Part shown: positions 45,851 through 58,195 of the stretch, in pieces
Layout: each line of letters opens with the position of its first letter
Numbering within the stretch: the stretch's first letter is position 1
Program-made: the position numbers and the translations under genes
Notes under the pieces: generated by a model
Databases searched by the model: none
What the model saw: only the letters and a program-made list of their open reading frames with translations
What the model was told of the DNA's origin: nothing
Assembly: GCF_963678635.1 (NCBI RefSeq)
Contig: NC_087067.1
Coordinates: forward strand, 48,527,618 to 48,591,617
DNA length: 64,000 bases
Origin: Symsagittifera roscoffensis
Lineage: Eukaryota > Xenacoelomorpha > Acoela > Convolutidae
Direction: 5' to 3'

Positions 45851-46984
45851 AGTTAAAAAACGTATAAATACTTTGCAAACGATATAAACTAAAACACAAA
45901 TTCAGTCCTTATGTTTTTTCAAGTTTTTTGTTTTTTGAATTTTTACTGTAATTTAGATTCACATGTTTTTTTATTAACAATGAAGTCATTTGATTGAGTC
46001 TTCAAACTTGTGAAACAACTAGAATCACTGGACAATGAAACTGCGTCTGTTTGAGTTCAGCGAATAATTGAAAAAAATTTCATCACTTTTTGTCCTTTTC
46101 TCTGCTACATTTAAAGATATTCATTTGATGTTGTGACAAAAACTAGAAGAAAAAAAACAAATTAAAATTACCTAGTCAGGCCAAAGTTTGAGAAATCGCA
46201 TGTTGTGGACCTAATTAATCAGCATATTAAAATTATTTTTTGCTGGTCTTTTCTAAACAATTTAAAGAATTTGAATTGATGGTTTCAAATTGAATCTAAG
46301 GGAAAACGATGAGTTAGAATTGTTTTTTATACTGCCGAAAAATGACAGTCCAAAAAATTGAAAGAGTTTTTTCTTTCGACGTCAAAAGACGGCTGAAGAT
46401 CGAAATAAGCCAACAAAACAAATGTTCCGGCCATTAGTTGGGAAAAGTAACTGCTCCAATCTATGCCCAGGATTCTTATTATCAGTTTTGTTGTCCAATT
46501 TTTTGTGTAAGTTCCCAAGATTGTGTAAATTTTTGTGTCGTATAAACTGATTTGACTGTTTTCTTTGTCGGACCGAGAAATTTTTTCAATTCAACAAAGC
46601 TATCAATCGAAACTGGAAAAAAATTGTTTGAAGATGGGTCTCAAAACAATGAAGATCATGGCTTCAAAACAAAACTAAAAAAGTACGATCTTAAAAATTC
46701 ATCATGGCCTACATCCCGACCGTGGATTTATTTTTGAAATTTATTGGTTGACTTGTTCAAGTTTTTTCATGAAGTGCATGATTTATGAAGCGCTAAAATT
46801 TGAAAATGACTTTAAATGAAATGTAGAGTTTTTCATATTGTTTGCACTCAAAAAGATTTTTACTAATTTTGTTGACTATTAGTGCAAACACTAAGTTTGC
46901 AGCGCATTTTTTAATTTGAAATCAGTCATAAATTTATCCAAAACACAGTGCTTTATCAATTTTGTAGCTATTAGCGCATGCAAA
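45851..46984. other. Intergenic DNA, no gene seen
   Basis: Small frames at 46327-46518 (-) and 46552-46737 (+) lack start context, splice partners or motifs. No known repeat is recognised. Confidence 0.5.
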
Positions 46985-47275
46985 GAGCACATTTGTGTTT
47001 TGGGTTTGAGCACATTTGTGTTTTTGGGTGTTTTTGGGTTTGAGCACATTTGTGTTTTTGGGTGTTTTTGGGTTTGAGCACATTTGTGTTTTTGGGTGTT
47101 TTTGGGTTTGAGCACATTTGTGTTTTTGGGTGTTTTTGGGTTTGAGCACATTTGTGTTTTTGGGTGTTTTTGGGTTTGAGCACATTTGTGTTTTCGGGTG
47201 TTTTTGGGTTTGAGCACATTTGTATTTTTGGGTGTTTTTGGGTTTGAGCACATTTGTGTCATTTGTGTTTTAGGG
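46985..47275. repeat. 34-bp minisatellite
   Basis: Nine GAGCACATTTGTG starts occur from 46985 to 47246. Most are exactly 34 bp apart, with GTTTTTGGGTGTTTTTGGGT filling each unit. Because 34 is not a multiple of 3 and the complement lacks stops, all three minus-strand frames are open. These are not genes. Confidence 0.95.
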
Positions 47276-48514
47276 TTTGGCTTTACTGCAGTTTTTTAAC
47301 ACTTCGCAATTTAAAATTAAAATTAAACTTCAAATTGATGTAATTGCTTTGCTTAACCGAAAATCTTTTTGGTATGGCTTCTTTTTTTCAGCTACTAATT
47401 CAAAAGATATAAATATAACAAAAATCAAATGACCTGACATTACTGACACCCTTTCCACAAATATCTTTACAGGAGAGTATTTTAATTTTGGTGCTGACAT
47501 GAAAGATTCAGCCAATTTTAATCGAGCATTTTATATGCAGCTCTTAGCAAATATAACCCCAAATAAGCTCTGGCATGGACGATTTTTTGTTGATCTATCT
47601 GGATGGGGGTGTTATTTTGCTTGTTTATATAATTAAAATTTGGATCTAACATCGTAAGACAGCAAAAAAACATCTTTCAGTAAATTCCATGATAATTCTG
47701 GACATTGAAAAATTCTGTTTTGACTTAAAATATCTAAAATATCCTCTCTTTTCAGCCCATTGCATAAATCTAGCGCAAGGTAACCAATTTTGGGGACTCT
47801 AAGAATTTAATAATTGGAATATAGCTTCAAACTAAAAAAATAATCAATTTACAAAACCTCCATCTTTCCCATTCAATTACAATAGCTAATTTATTTTTGA
47901 ATTGAAGTAGCGCGTTTCGCACAATTTGATTAAAAATTTAAAATAGAAGAAACAAATTTAAAACAATTTAGGGGTTTTGGTAAAATTAACAGACCCTAAT
48001 GAATTTTTGATCAGCACGTACTTCAATCAAAATGCAAGTTTTCTCCTTCAAAAACTAATCAATTTCATTTTTAAAGAAAACTAGTTTTACTCACCTTCAC
48101 ATTACTCTGATCAGCCTTGTTTTCTAATTCGGTTTCATTTTTTGCTCTGTTAACTCGCTCTTTAAACTCGCTCTTTAAACTTTCTCTTTGAGATTCGTCT
48201 TAAGTGACATGGTATTTTTGAAACAAGTTTATGAATCATCTCTCATTTCACAAAGACTTGAGCAATTGAAGCCACTCTTTTTGCAATATGAGCACAATTT
48301 CTGATGATATATTTCTTTAATTTGGATTTTTAACTGTTCACGCGTGAGAGCAAAATTTGTTTCTAAAATTGCAAGCGCTTCTTTTAAGGAATTTTTTGTG
48401 GGTTTTAAAACCTAAATACTACCCTTAAAACGGGTCTATGAAGTTGGTTCAAAGATGAAGAGAGAAACAGTCTCAGTTTTTGTTATCGTTACATCAGTTT
48501 TCCATAATTTTGAC
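47276..48514. other. Intergenic DNA, no gene seen
   Basis: No coding region is supported and no structure was recognised. Confidence 0.5.
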
Positions 48515-48590
48515 TCTGGGCGGAATAGACCTTCTGGGTGGAATAGACCTTTTAGGCGGAATAGACTTTCTGGGTGAAATAGAATTTGGG
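48515..48590. repeat. Four-unit 21-bp tandem repeat
   Basis: GGCGGAATAGACCTTCTGG-type units repeat four times with small changes, giving the artefactual GGIDLL peptide repeat. Confidence 0.85.
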
Positions 48591-48986
48591 GAAAACCTTT
48601 GTCCGACCTATATCACCTTTTTAAAATTCTTTCCAAAAAAAATTTGCACAACCAAATTGAGCAGTTCAGGGGTGAATTTTGAGGGTGTAGGTTGTATATA
48701 AGTACCCGGAACAATATTTTTGGGCTAATTTGTTTCCAAAAATATGTCTTCAAAGCAGAATTTTTGCTTGAAACGGATCATTTGGCGTTAGGAAAATTCT
48801 TTGTCAGCTTTTGTCAGCTTTTGCTTCATTACGACGCTCGGTTTTATAACTAAGCTTATTTGTGCTTTCACGCGTCCGGATTCCACGGACACATTTTGCG
48901 TGTTTTGGAGACTTTTGGTTTCTTGATTTTTTTTTTTAAATTGTCAATTTTTGAATGCAAACACTACTCCGTAGACGTTAATTGGC

Positions 48987-49030
48987 AGTCGAAACATTCA
49001 AGGCTTTGTGCTGATACGAGTAGTCTTGTC
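48987..49030 (+). mobile_element. Isolated Helentron-like 3' end
   Basis: GCAGTCGAAACATTCAAGGC, then CTGATACGAGTAGTCTTG, is the hairpin end of the family. No matching left end is seen within about 1 kb. Confidence 0.5.
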
Positions 49031-49479
49031 TCTAGAAGAGGAGATCTTTTACCTGAAACTATCTTTTGTTTCGCATCACTGCTTATACTAATTTCAGCTA
49101 TAAAAAACCTTTTTATTTAAATTTCCCACATTTTACTCGATGAGCCTTTTTGAAATTTTTAAAAGTTTATTAACAGAAAGGGATGCCATTAATTACGAGA
49201 GTTAAAGCGCCTTGGGGTGTTAAATTGGTGTCATTTAAACAAATTAGGTAGATGGTTTTGAACGAGCAATTTTGTTGGGGCCATTAACCGAGTATAGTAG
49301 TCCGCTACACTCGTTGAATAACTGTGAACCGATTGTTATTTTAACGCTTTAATTAGATGAATTTTCAAGCTAAATGTAAAATATTTGTTCATTCCACAAT
49401 TTGCAACCCATTGACGAGTTGAAAAGAAAAGACAGAAAAACCAATTTAAAAAAAAAACGAAACAAGCTGAGATCGGGAA

Positions 49480-52400
49480 ATGAATACGACGACAGTTGAG
49501 GTAAGATTTAAGTTTTCAGATCTTTGTATATTTTGCATATGTGGGCGTAGAGGGGCGTGGGGGTTACAGAGGGGAAATTTATACCTTCCCCGATCAAAAA
49601 TGGAATTATCATCAAGTTTTTGGACTAGAGGTTCAAAACGCGTGAATAATGTTTTCATAATTTCGCTCACAAAAATTCTCTAAGTCGGGCAAGTCTATAA
49701 GTCCGAAAAAATATGTAACTCTTTTTATCTTTCGAGCATTGACCCGATAATCATTTGGAGCAATAAAAATGACCCTTCTTTGAAAATCCGCAAAGCTTCT
49801 CGATAAAAAAATTCGGTTCTATCGATAGAAAGTTTTGACCAAATCAAACTCAAGAAAATCCCCTCAAAAAATTTTAGATTCGGTTCTGGTCTGGTGGGAG
49901 AGAATGTTAACTTTTACCCTCTTTTCTGTCAACTTCATTTTTTTAATCAAATTTCTTTTTTATTAATTTAGGAAGAAGATCTGGCAGCGCTGGCGGAGGA
50001 GCTGCACGGAGGATACTACACAGGCATCATAGTGGTACGTGCAGTCACCTTTGCCATTGCCATCATAGGCATCACTGGAAATGTGCTGGCTTACATGACT
50101 GCCTCCAGATTGGACTCGAAGACATCCGGAACTACATACATCAAGTGTCTGGCTGTTGCAGACACCGCCGCTGTGTTCCAGGTAAACTGTAACAAACACC
50201 AAACTACCAAAAGAAGAAGAATTAGTTCCGCTAACATAGATTATACAATTTTCATCAACAGAAAATACATTCAAGCATAACAAACGACAAAATAATTTGA
50301 ATCTTATTTTACAGCGAGGATAGGCAGAGGCGGTTTGACAAACCCACTTAGACTCTGCCTTAAAAAGGTCGCCAGTTAGCTGTAGAGTGTGCCAGTGCTG
50401 CGTGATCCAGGCACAGTGTACAGTCACTGAATTAAATAGTTCAATCACTCCGGCCTCTTTTCTCAGCAATCGCACACTTCCACTGTGCTTCCCAATTGAC
50501 CTCAACCGATTTAATTTACTTTATCAAGATCAAAGCGTAAGCGACTTTAGAAAAATTTTAGGGTTAGCCAGCCAAAAATGGGTCTTAAAATAGTACCAAA
50601 GCTGAGACCCCTGAGAAAAGCGAAGCGTCCGCAAGCCTAACCCCCCCCCCCCCCGCGCGCCTTTCCCGTTAAATCAGGGACTCCTCAAAGATTTTGACGG
50701 ACTCTTCTCAGAGATTCGACCTCGACCAACCAAAGGGTCCCCCTTATGGCCATCCATTTTAGGTTGATCAACACTAAAAAAAATTAAAGGTGCCTTTGGC
50801 GCCAATTTATGATAATTTTGAAACGTTTTTTGAACAATATGCATGCGGCGAAAAAATTTTAGTCAAAATAGAATCTTTATAGTATTCTGGGAGTGATCAA
50901 TTAGGTCGACCTAAAAAAGGTCGACAAAATTTTTGAAAGTTTTGTCGAACTTTTGTCTTGATTTTCAAGAAAAAATTTCAAAAAAAAATTCTCGATTTTC
51001 AAGAAGGCCAAAACGTCAAAGCATAGGTGGAATTCATCGGAGAGCTTCATGATGCATCACTCAGCTCCATTTATTGTTGATTTGTGTTTTCTGGAATATG
51101 TTACATCTGTAAACAAAATTCCCGTCCATTTTGCGGTCGGAACAGGAAGATAGCCCGGAAAACTTGTTGAGTTATAGCCCTGATACTTGTTTTTATCCGG
51201 CCGAGCAATAAAAAAAAACATTTCTATCTCAAACAAAGCATTTCAATTGAGAGTTACCCAGGTTTAGTTGATCAGGTCGAAACCTAGCTGACTTGTGTCG
51301 AGAAAATCAAAACACAGATAGTTTGTCCACATGTCAAAATTTACTCAATTTTGGACAGCACCCTCGAACATACCATTTTTTGGCCGAAGTAAGTCTAACT
51401 ATTAGTGGACTATAAGTGGACCTCGACCCAGGCTGAAAAAATGTCGAAACTCTGCCAAAGTAGAAAATTAGGAAATAATGTTACGATATTTTTTGAAATT
51501 TGAGTATAAGTACGGCAGATTTTCATCATTTCATCTATGAGTTCTTCTGGGGACGAAGTTTTTTTCTGTCCGGAGTTTTTTTTTCTGTGTGATGTCAAAG
51601 TTTTTTTTTCTGTGTGATGTCTTTGTTTAGGACGGAATTCTGGAGATGGGTCTGCCTATATTTGGTCTGGACGTGAGGACTGTGAACAGATATGTGTGCA
51701 AGGGCATAGCGTGGTACTCCTGGACCACCACCATCGGAGGTTACCATCCATTACTCTGATTGCTGTTATTCATTTGACTAAACGTTTTGCTTCGATCTGT
51801 GTAACAAAATTAAGTTGTTGATATTTTCTTCACTTAACGTTCAATTGTTTTACCACATTTTATTTTTTTAACACTATCAAATTGAGAGTGGTCAATGCGT
51901 CAAAAAAATATTAAGACATATTTCATGAGCTGCAAAAACCATCAAAATTGTCTTGGAGACTTCTTCAAAATATCAGATGTTTGGAATCGCGAAAACTTTG
52001 AGAAAGACTGTGTGTGTGTTCAATTAATTTTTTTTACCGGCTTAATTTTCTAAAATTGTCTAGCTTGCCGAATTTTTAAACTTTCAGCATTTTTCATGGT
52101 ATTGATAACGATACGAAATCTGAATATTCTGTAGTTCTGAAAAATTCTGAGATCATTCCAGATTACTCTGCTCCGTGATATATTACAATAAGCGGTATTT
52201 TCAATTTCATTAGCTGAATCGCTTTTTGCTATACTTCGCACATTATTCATAATTTATTTCAAAAGTCAAAATTTTTGGGAAAAGAAGAGTAAGTTTTGAG
52301 TTTTTGAATAGCATTTCATTTGTCAGAGTAATTTCTAACAAAGATTATTTTACTAACAGTACAATTGATTGAAACTGAAATGACTTTATTATGCATTATA

Positions 52401-55400
52401 GTTCTCAGATTCAATACATGCACTATACTCAAAATTACCACCTATTGTAGCATATCACCTTCTGCTCTAGCATTGCCAAACTTGGTACTAGATTTTTCAA
52501 GCGAAGATCTTTGTTCACAGAATGATCAATTTAAAAAAAATAATAAATTTCATGACAGCTAAAATGCTCAATTTTTTCAACTTTAATTTCATGACGGCTA
52601 AAATGCTCAATTTTTTCAACTTTACAATTATTTAGCTTAGGTTGTAATTGTTTTATGTAAATGGAAATGCCCATATTATTTGGCATGTTTTTATGGCTTA
52701 TATCTAAGCATGGGTTATATTTTGAACTAAACAGCTTATTGTATAATAAAAGTGTCTGTAATATGCATATTTTTTTTCGATTAAAAAGTTTCTGCTCAAT
52801 TTATATCGACCTAGTCAACTTATATTGCGTATATTTGAGGCAATGTTTTTTTGATTTTTTGAGTTCAGTGCGGATGGGTCATAAAAATGTTAACAGCTCA
52901 AAAAATTTTCATGAAAACAATTTTGTTTTCAGCTCAACAGGGGTGGACCCAAATTTTGTAACCTTATTTGCAGCTCGGTTTTTGTTCGCAATGTTTGTTA
53001 AGCTTTTTTTGAACATCATCTTATACAAACATTAGAGTTTTTTTCAAATTTTTTGAGTAATTTTTTCGGCAGGCAGATAAAATAGCTTTTCTTTCTGATG
53101 CTTTCCTTCCCCTGCCTGCTTTTTGTCCAAGTCCAACCGCTTTCGAGGAGTTGAAAGAAACCGCTTTTTCTTTTTTCAGTACATAATTTGCGTGCCTCAA
53201 ATAAATCACGTTAAAGCCCTATTGGTCAAAATTCGGTTTCTAAAAGAGTTTCAGAAAAGTCGCCGAAGGATCAAATAACTGGTATGAAAATTATTCAACT
53301 TTTCAAGTTTAATTAGACAAAATTTTTCAAGCTGAGTTTTCGACTAGAAATTGAGAGACACTTTAAAAATGCAGAAAAAACATTGAAAGTTTTGAGAAAA
53401 AAAATGAATTTTTGAATAGATTCCTATGATCAGATTAACAGAGTCAGAAAATTCTGGGTTACTTTAACAGCAATCACCTATCCTTGTTTATATTGTATTT
53501 TTTTCTCACATGGCCTAATTTCGTGCAATGTAACAAGCATATTTTTTCCATAAACAACTTCGTAGAAGAGCCAAAAAGATCCAAGAGAATTTTCTAGATG
53601 AGCCAAGAGAACATTCTAGAACAATCTGTAATTGTTGGTGTGTTTTGCCAAGGCAACTACGTGTTGACCATGTTCACGCTCGACAGACTGACTGCTCTGT
53701 GGCTGCCTGTGATGTACAGGGAGAAGAGCAAGCCCATAATTGCAATCACTCTCTCCCTCCTGGCTGAGGCATTCGCCGCCGGAGTCTGCTGGCCCACCCT
53801 ATTCCTATTCGATATCAATGGACAGGTACAGGAAAGCCAAGTTAATAGCCCCCCCCCCCTAAACACACACACCACATAGAGAGGACCTTAAGTATAGCTG
53901 ATGTCGTATTTGTCATTTCTAAAGTAGAGTGACATATCTTTTTGCACCTTCATTGTTAATCCCAACATTTTTACCCCGCTATTTATCAAAGATGATAGAC
54001 CTCAGCAAAATTAGCACATCATTGGTTGCAGAAGCAGCAGCATCAGTTCAATCAATCACTAACCAGTTTTATATCTAACTTGTTTTTCTGACCGAAAAAA
54101 AAATCATTTTTTTTCTAGAAAAAACCTTATTAAAGATGCTCATTATTCTAAGCCATTTGGCAAGATTATTCTAGGCCATTCAATTTGGCAGCAATTAATA
54201 AGCTGAATCTGGTACAATCAGAATTTTAGAAAACTCCAATTTTTGGTTAGCTGAAAGAACGTCAAGAACTAATTTTGTAAATCAGTTTCATTCAATTCTT
54301 GTAGGTATAGTTGGTAAATCAACTGCATTTTTTAATATCATGTTGCAAAAAAAACACTCAGACAAGAAAATTTTGTTTGACTTTGAGAATGGCTTGTTCA
54401 ATGCATTTCAATACATTTTGGCATTAAAAGTGCTTCCCGCCTTATTTTTCGAAAAAGCTGAAAATACTGGCAGGTTATTTGACATAGTTGTGTATAAAAT
54501 ACAGCATTTTTGACGCTGTATTCGATGGATCCGAATAAATAGAGCAATAGATGCGAATATAATTCCTCCCGCTCTATGGAACCAAACTTTTATGGAACCT
54601 GTCTGAAGTTTATGATGAAAATTCAGTAAAATCTTGAAAAAGATGTTCTAAAAAACATAAAAAGAACAATTTGCTGACGTACCTTTTGTGCGTGATGTTT
54701 GTCTGCAGGTTTGTGAGATCTTCAACTTCGACTACTTCTCGGAGGAGCAGATGGTGTTGTTCGCCAACCTGGCCATGTTTCTCTTCATGTTGTCCATCCC
54801 ATTCGCCACCATCCTCATCTCAAACTCACTCATCATATACAAACTCAGACAGGTACAGATAGTCATTTGCAAAAGCCCAATGGTTTTAAGTTTAATAACA
54901 AACTAGCCATTCAGACGATGAAAAATTGAGTTTTTTCAAGTTAGTTTATAGATTGAATCGGTTCACAATAATTTTTTTCAGCATAATTTTCAGCAAATGA
55001 ATTTTTGAATTAATTCAAATCATTTCCTAGAGCACGTCTGTTTGTAAAATTTTAAGTTTTTGAAGGAAACGTTTCAAGCAATGAAAACTTGAAAGTTTTC
55101 ATGCCATTTCATAAACAGTGTTTCCCAAAAAGTTTAAGTAATTAAAGCAAGAGTTTCAAATGATTAAACTTTGAAATATTTCAAGTTATCTTTGAAGTTC
55201 TTTCATTAAGCAAGTCAGTTTGCAAAAAGTCAAATTATTTTTACGCAAAGTTTTCAATCAAAAAACCTTTGAATCATTTCAAGTTATTTCAAAGAATAAA
55301 TCGGTCACACAAAATCAAGTTATTTCGAGCAAGCTATTCAACCGATGAAATTTTGAATTATTCATGTTATTTTCAAGAGCAAATTGGTTTTCGGAATGTT

Positions 55401-58195
55401 CAAGTTACTTTATGCAAGCTAATCAGTCGAAAATTTTTTGAAATGTTTTTGTAAACGATTCAATTTGCAAAAAAATATATATTTTGAGCAAACTATTTAA
55501 CCAATAAAACTTTGCAATGTTTCAAATCATTTCAAAAGCAAATCTGTCTGCAGAAAGTTAAGGTTATTTTGAACAAGTTATTCAAACGATGAGAAATGAA
55601 ATAATTCAAATGCTTCTTAGGGCAAGTTTAATTTTTATAGGCAAAGAGGCTGTTTTTAGTATGTTTGTTTCATATTGAAATGAATCAGTGCACGCAAAAT
55701 TTAGGACATTGTGTGGACAGGTATTGTGTGGCCTTGAATGTGAATCACGTTAACAAATATTTCTAAAATTCCCAAGACTTTTTAAACATCTGGAGCGTTA
55801 ACAGATCTGGAGAATTTTAAAAAATCTTGAGCGTCAAATTGAGTTTGACTGAAAATTCTAGAACACTCAAGGTTCAGGACCTTCTTGCCTTTCTGAAACG
55901 TTGTGCTCAGTGATTGCTCTAAAGCCATTACGTTTTATGGCAGCTAAAACATGACATCAATTTTCTGTCATTCATTTATTATATAAGATTGTTTGGCAAT
56001 ATATTTTTCGGTCAACGAATCTGACCAAAGTTAATTAACCCAAAACTGCTCATTTGACATTGGATTTCAGTTTATCACTGAATGCTTCACATAAAAACAG
56101 TGCCCAAAAATTAATTAAAAAACCATAACTTTAATCGATTCAATTGCCCAAGGTCGCCAATATTTGATTTGCAAAAATTTAGCATTAACTATACAATGAG
56201 CTTTTGGCTGATTCCAATGCGTTTTGAAGAAACGCGGTTTTAATTTGAAGGCCATTAAAAAGTCACAAGGGTTAAAATCATTTTAAAAACTTAAGATTTC
56301 ATCCATTGACTTAAAAGTTCGGATAAAAAGAACAATATCCTATTTCAGGAAATTTTCTCAAGCAAACGCTTATTCTAAGACAGAATTTATGTCTCAAGGT
56401 AGCTTGAAAATTAGTGATTCCATATTGATTGCATGAAGTTTTGTTCAAAATTGGCAGATTTCCCATTTAATTGATTTTTGTCTGTTCCGACGTTTCGCAA
56501 ATTTCTGTAGAGAATTGCAAAAAACCGCATAGACAAAATTAATTGAGAAGAGAAATTAAATGCAAAAGTTAGTTTATTTTGCATAAGTTTATTTTTACGC
56601 AAAAGAAAGTTTCTCAGATAATTTATGTCCTGAAAATTCACAACTGCAATCAAAAATGGCTTAAAATAGGCATATTTTTCGTTCATGTTATTTAGCACTA
56701 ATCGGTTTTTCTTGCTATCTGATGTAAAGGCGCTGCAATTTTGCTGATTTTTTGGGAGAATTATTTTTCGTAGAGTTTGAGTCACTGATCAACCCATTCA
56801 CTACCAAGTTAATCAATCAACGAGGGAAAAGACTAATTTACGAGCCGTACTTACAAGAAACCAAAAGTGAGCCGCGTCCCTGACTTGATGTGTCGTAAAT
56901 TAAAATGTTTTATGTTTTCAACTACTAACTCCCCTGCACATTAGGTCTATTTTACCCGGTGGGATTTTATCCTGGGCGATTTAGTCCGCTAGCACTCCGA
57001 ATCGCATACCGTCTTGTGGTTTGACCATATATATTTTTAAACATTTTGTCAAATTTGCCAAGACCACGCCAGAGCGACCGAATCTGGTTGTTTCCAGACC
57101 AGAGTGATCTACAAATCTCAGGCGTCTCCCCGAAGCAACTCAAAGAACTGTGACTCCGAATAAGTGAGTTTGAATGTTCTAGAACTATCTGAATGTTCTA
57201 GAATAAGAAGGACGGAGGTGGTGGGTCCTCTTTGCAGCAGAAGAAGGAGAGGGAGATAACGATGCAGCTGCTGACTGTCTCAATTGCATTCATGATCACG
57301 AATGCGGGAGTGAGTATCGCAGTGTTCGCCACCACAGTCATGAATGTGGACACGCCGGAGAAGTTCGCTATCAGAGACTTCGTCAACTTCTTCAAGGTCA
57401 GCGTAGATTGGGCATAGATTGTAACAAAAACCTAAATTAGAACACCTCACACGAGCATCCAATTTATGATTTTACGAGTAGTTTTACAAGGTTAATTATG
57501 CAGACCAAATTTGTTTGTCATGACCTTATTTTTCCTAATCATAGTATGCCAATTTTCATAACAATCGAAAAATGTGAAAAAACTTTTTATTTGTAAAATT
57601 TTACAGGTGTGGGATGAAGAAAAAGAGCCGTTTTAGCACATTTTATGCCAAATTATTTTAAACCAGAAGCGTATTGGTATTGAGGTGGGGGATAGGGGGA
57701 TAGAGGGAGGATTGTAAGTCAGAAGCGTTGATCACGGGCGAAGCGAAGTTGAGATTTTCGTTGAGAGGGGTGAAGGGGTCCAAACCCCTCCGATCCTGAA
57801 AATGTCCTCACTTTCTTCTGGTTGCCATATTTTTCCATATTTTTTGAGGATTCATATGGTTGCAAAATTTTTCTGTTGTCTTCGGTTTTTTGGGTCCAAA
57901 TTTTATTGAATATAAACACTTTGCTTCTAATTTATACCATGGATTCTTTTTACCTCCTTTCGACTACCCCTTCTCCCTCTCCCTTCATCTTCAATTTTCA
58001 TTAACTATTTTATCTATTTTAATGTTGTCAGAAAGTAAAGAAACTCTTTTGCAGGAGTTGCCAGCTGTGTCGAACAACTCGATGAACTTCTTTCTCTATG
58101 TGTTGTCCAGTCAACATTTCCGCACCCAGTTCCTGACCATGATTGGTCGGAAGCGACAGACACAGAAGCCAGCAGCTGCAGTCACTGCAAAGTAA
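49480..58195 (+). CDS. Class A (rhodopsin-like) G-protein-coupled receptor, seven coding exons
   Basis: Proposed join 49480..49500, 49972..50181, 51631..51739, 53653..53825, 54709..54852, 57202..57396 (or from 57208), 58055..58195; about 330 residues, all junctions in phase. Exon 1 encodes only MNTTTVE (sequon at Asn2) before a GTAAGA donor. TM1 has GITGNVL (Asn44 = 1.50); TM2 has LAVAD (Asp71 = 2.50). Cys100 (3.25) is exactly 25 residues before Arg125 (3.50), supporting the exon 3/4 splice. The DRY motif reads LDRL. Cys173 in loop 2 is the disulfide partner, Pro202 is 5.50, TM6 lies near 239-263 without FxxCWxP, and TM7 ends NFFLY (295-299) instead of NPxxY. The short basic tail has no palmitoylation cysteine. 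The NFxxY form and overall look recall invertebrate peptide receptors such as FMRFamide-receptor-like proteins; the ligand is unknown. Exons are markedly G/C-ending; introns are AT-rich and full of repeats. Confidence 0.85.
50325..50985. mobile_element. Head-to-head hAT-MITE pieces and a GC-rich insert in GPCR intron 2
   Basis: 50325 begins CAGAGGCGGTTTGACAAACC, a hAT-like terminus, followed by about 180 bp of unusually GC-rich sequence of unknown origin. 50525-50655 is the right part of a + oriented MITE (TTAGGGTTAGCCAGCCAAAA to a poly-C run). 50665-50985 is a reversed copy (CAAAGGGTCCCCC, TTTGGCGCCAATTTATG, ATTAGGTCGACCTAAAAAAG). The frames at 49963-50505 (-) and 50387-50593 (+) lie here and are not supported as genes. 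Confidence 0.6.
51257..51432. mobile_element. Short CCCAGGT / TCGACCCAGG element in GPCR intron 2
   Basis: It starts after TA with CCCAGGTTTAGTTGATCAGG and ends AAGTGGACCTCGACCCAGG, resembling the right end of 31903-33917. At 176 bp it looks like a minimal member of that family. Confidence 0.5.
51558..51630 (+). repeat. Duplicated polypyrimidine tract at GPCR exon 3 acceptor
   Basis: AGTTTTTTTTTCTGTGTGAT, plus GTC, is present twice, 25 bp apart (51574 and 51599), after a partial third copy at 51557. The second copy runs into the TCTTTGTTTAG acceptor of the exon at 51631. Confidence 0.85.
52547..52625. repeat. 39-bp tandem duplication in GPCR intron 3
   Basis: ATTTCATGACRGCTAAAATG plus CTCAATTTTTTCAACTTTA occurs twice in direct tandem with one visible difference in the first part. 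The remainder of intron 3 (51740-53652) is AT-rich; its open frame at 52661-53035 shows no motif. Confidence 0.9.
53849..53878. repeat. Poly-C and CA microsatellite just after GPCR exon 4
   Basis: A run of C followed by TAAACACACACACC lies about 25 bp downstream of the exon 4 donor (GGACAG|GTACAG). The rest of intron 4 (to 54708) is AT-rich without recognised repeats. Confidence 0.85.
54907..55615. repeat. Degenerate array of about nine 83-bp units in GPCR intron 5
   Basis: Segments like CCGATGAAATTTTGAATTAT followed by TTCAAGTTATTTC and GCAAATYGGTTTGC recur with landmark positions near 54919, 54998, 55080, 55160, 55255, 55340, 55425, 55500 and 55587, a spacing of 75-95 bp. Units are strongly diverged, so the array is old. 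The rest of intron 5 (to 57201) has no recognised gene. Confidence 0.65.

Noticed and set aside
46891-47262. Three overlapping minus-strand frames with NPKTPKNTNVLK-type repeats
   Set aside because: They are all translations of the 34-bp minisatellite; unit length and lack of stop codons keep every frame open.
49963-50505. 180-codon minus-strand frame
   Set aside because: About half is antisense to GPCR exon 2 and the rest is the GC-rich intronic island; GC-rich DNA leaves the complement open.
52661-53035. 124-codon frame in GPCR intron 3
   Set aside because: Composition is ordinary AT-rich intron, with no motif and no splice partners.
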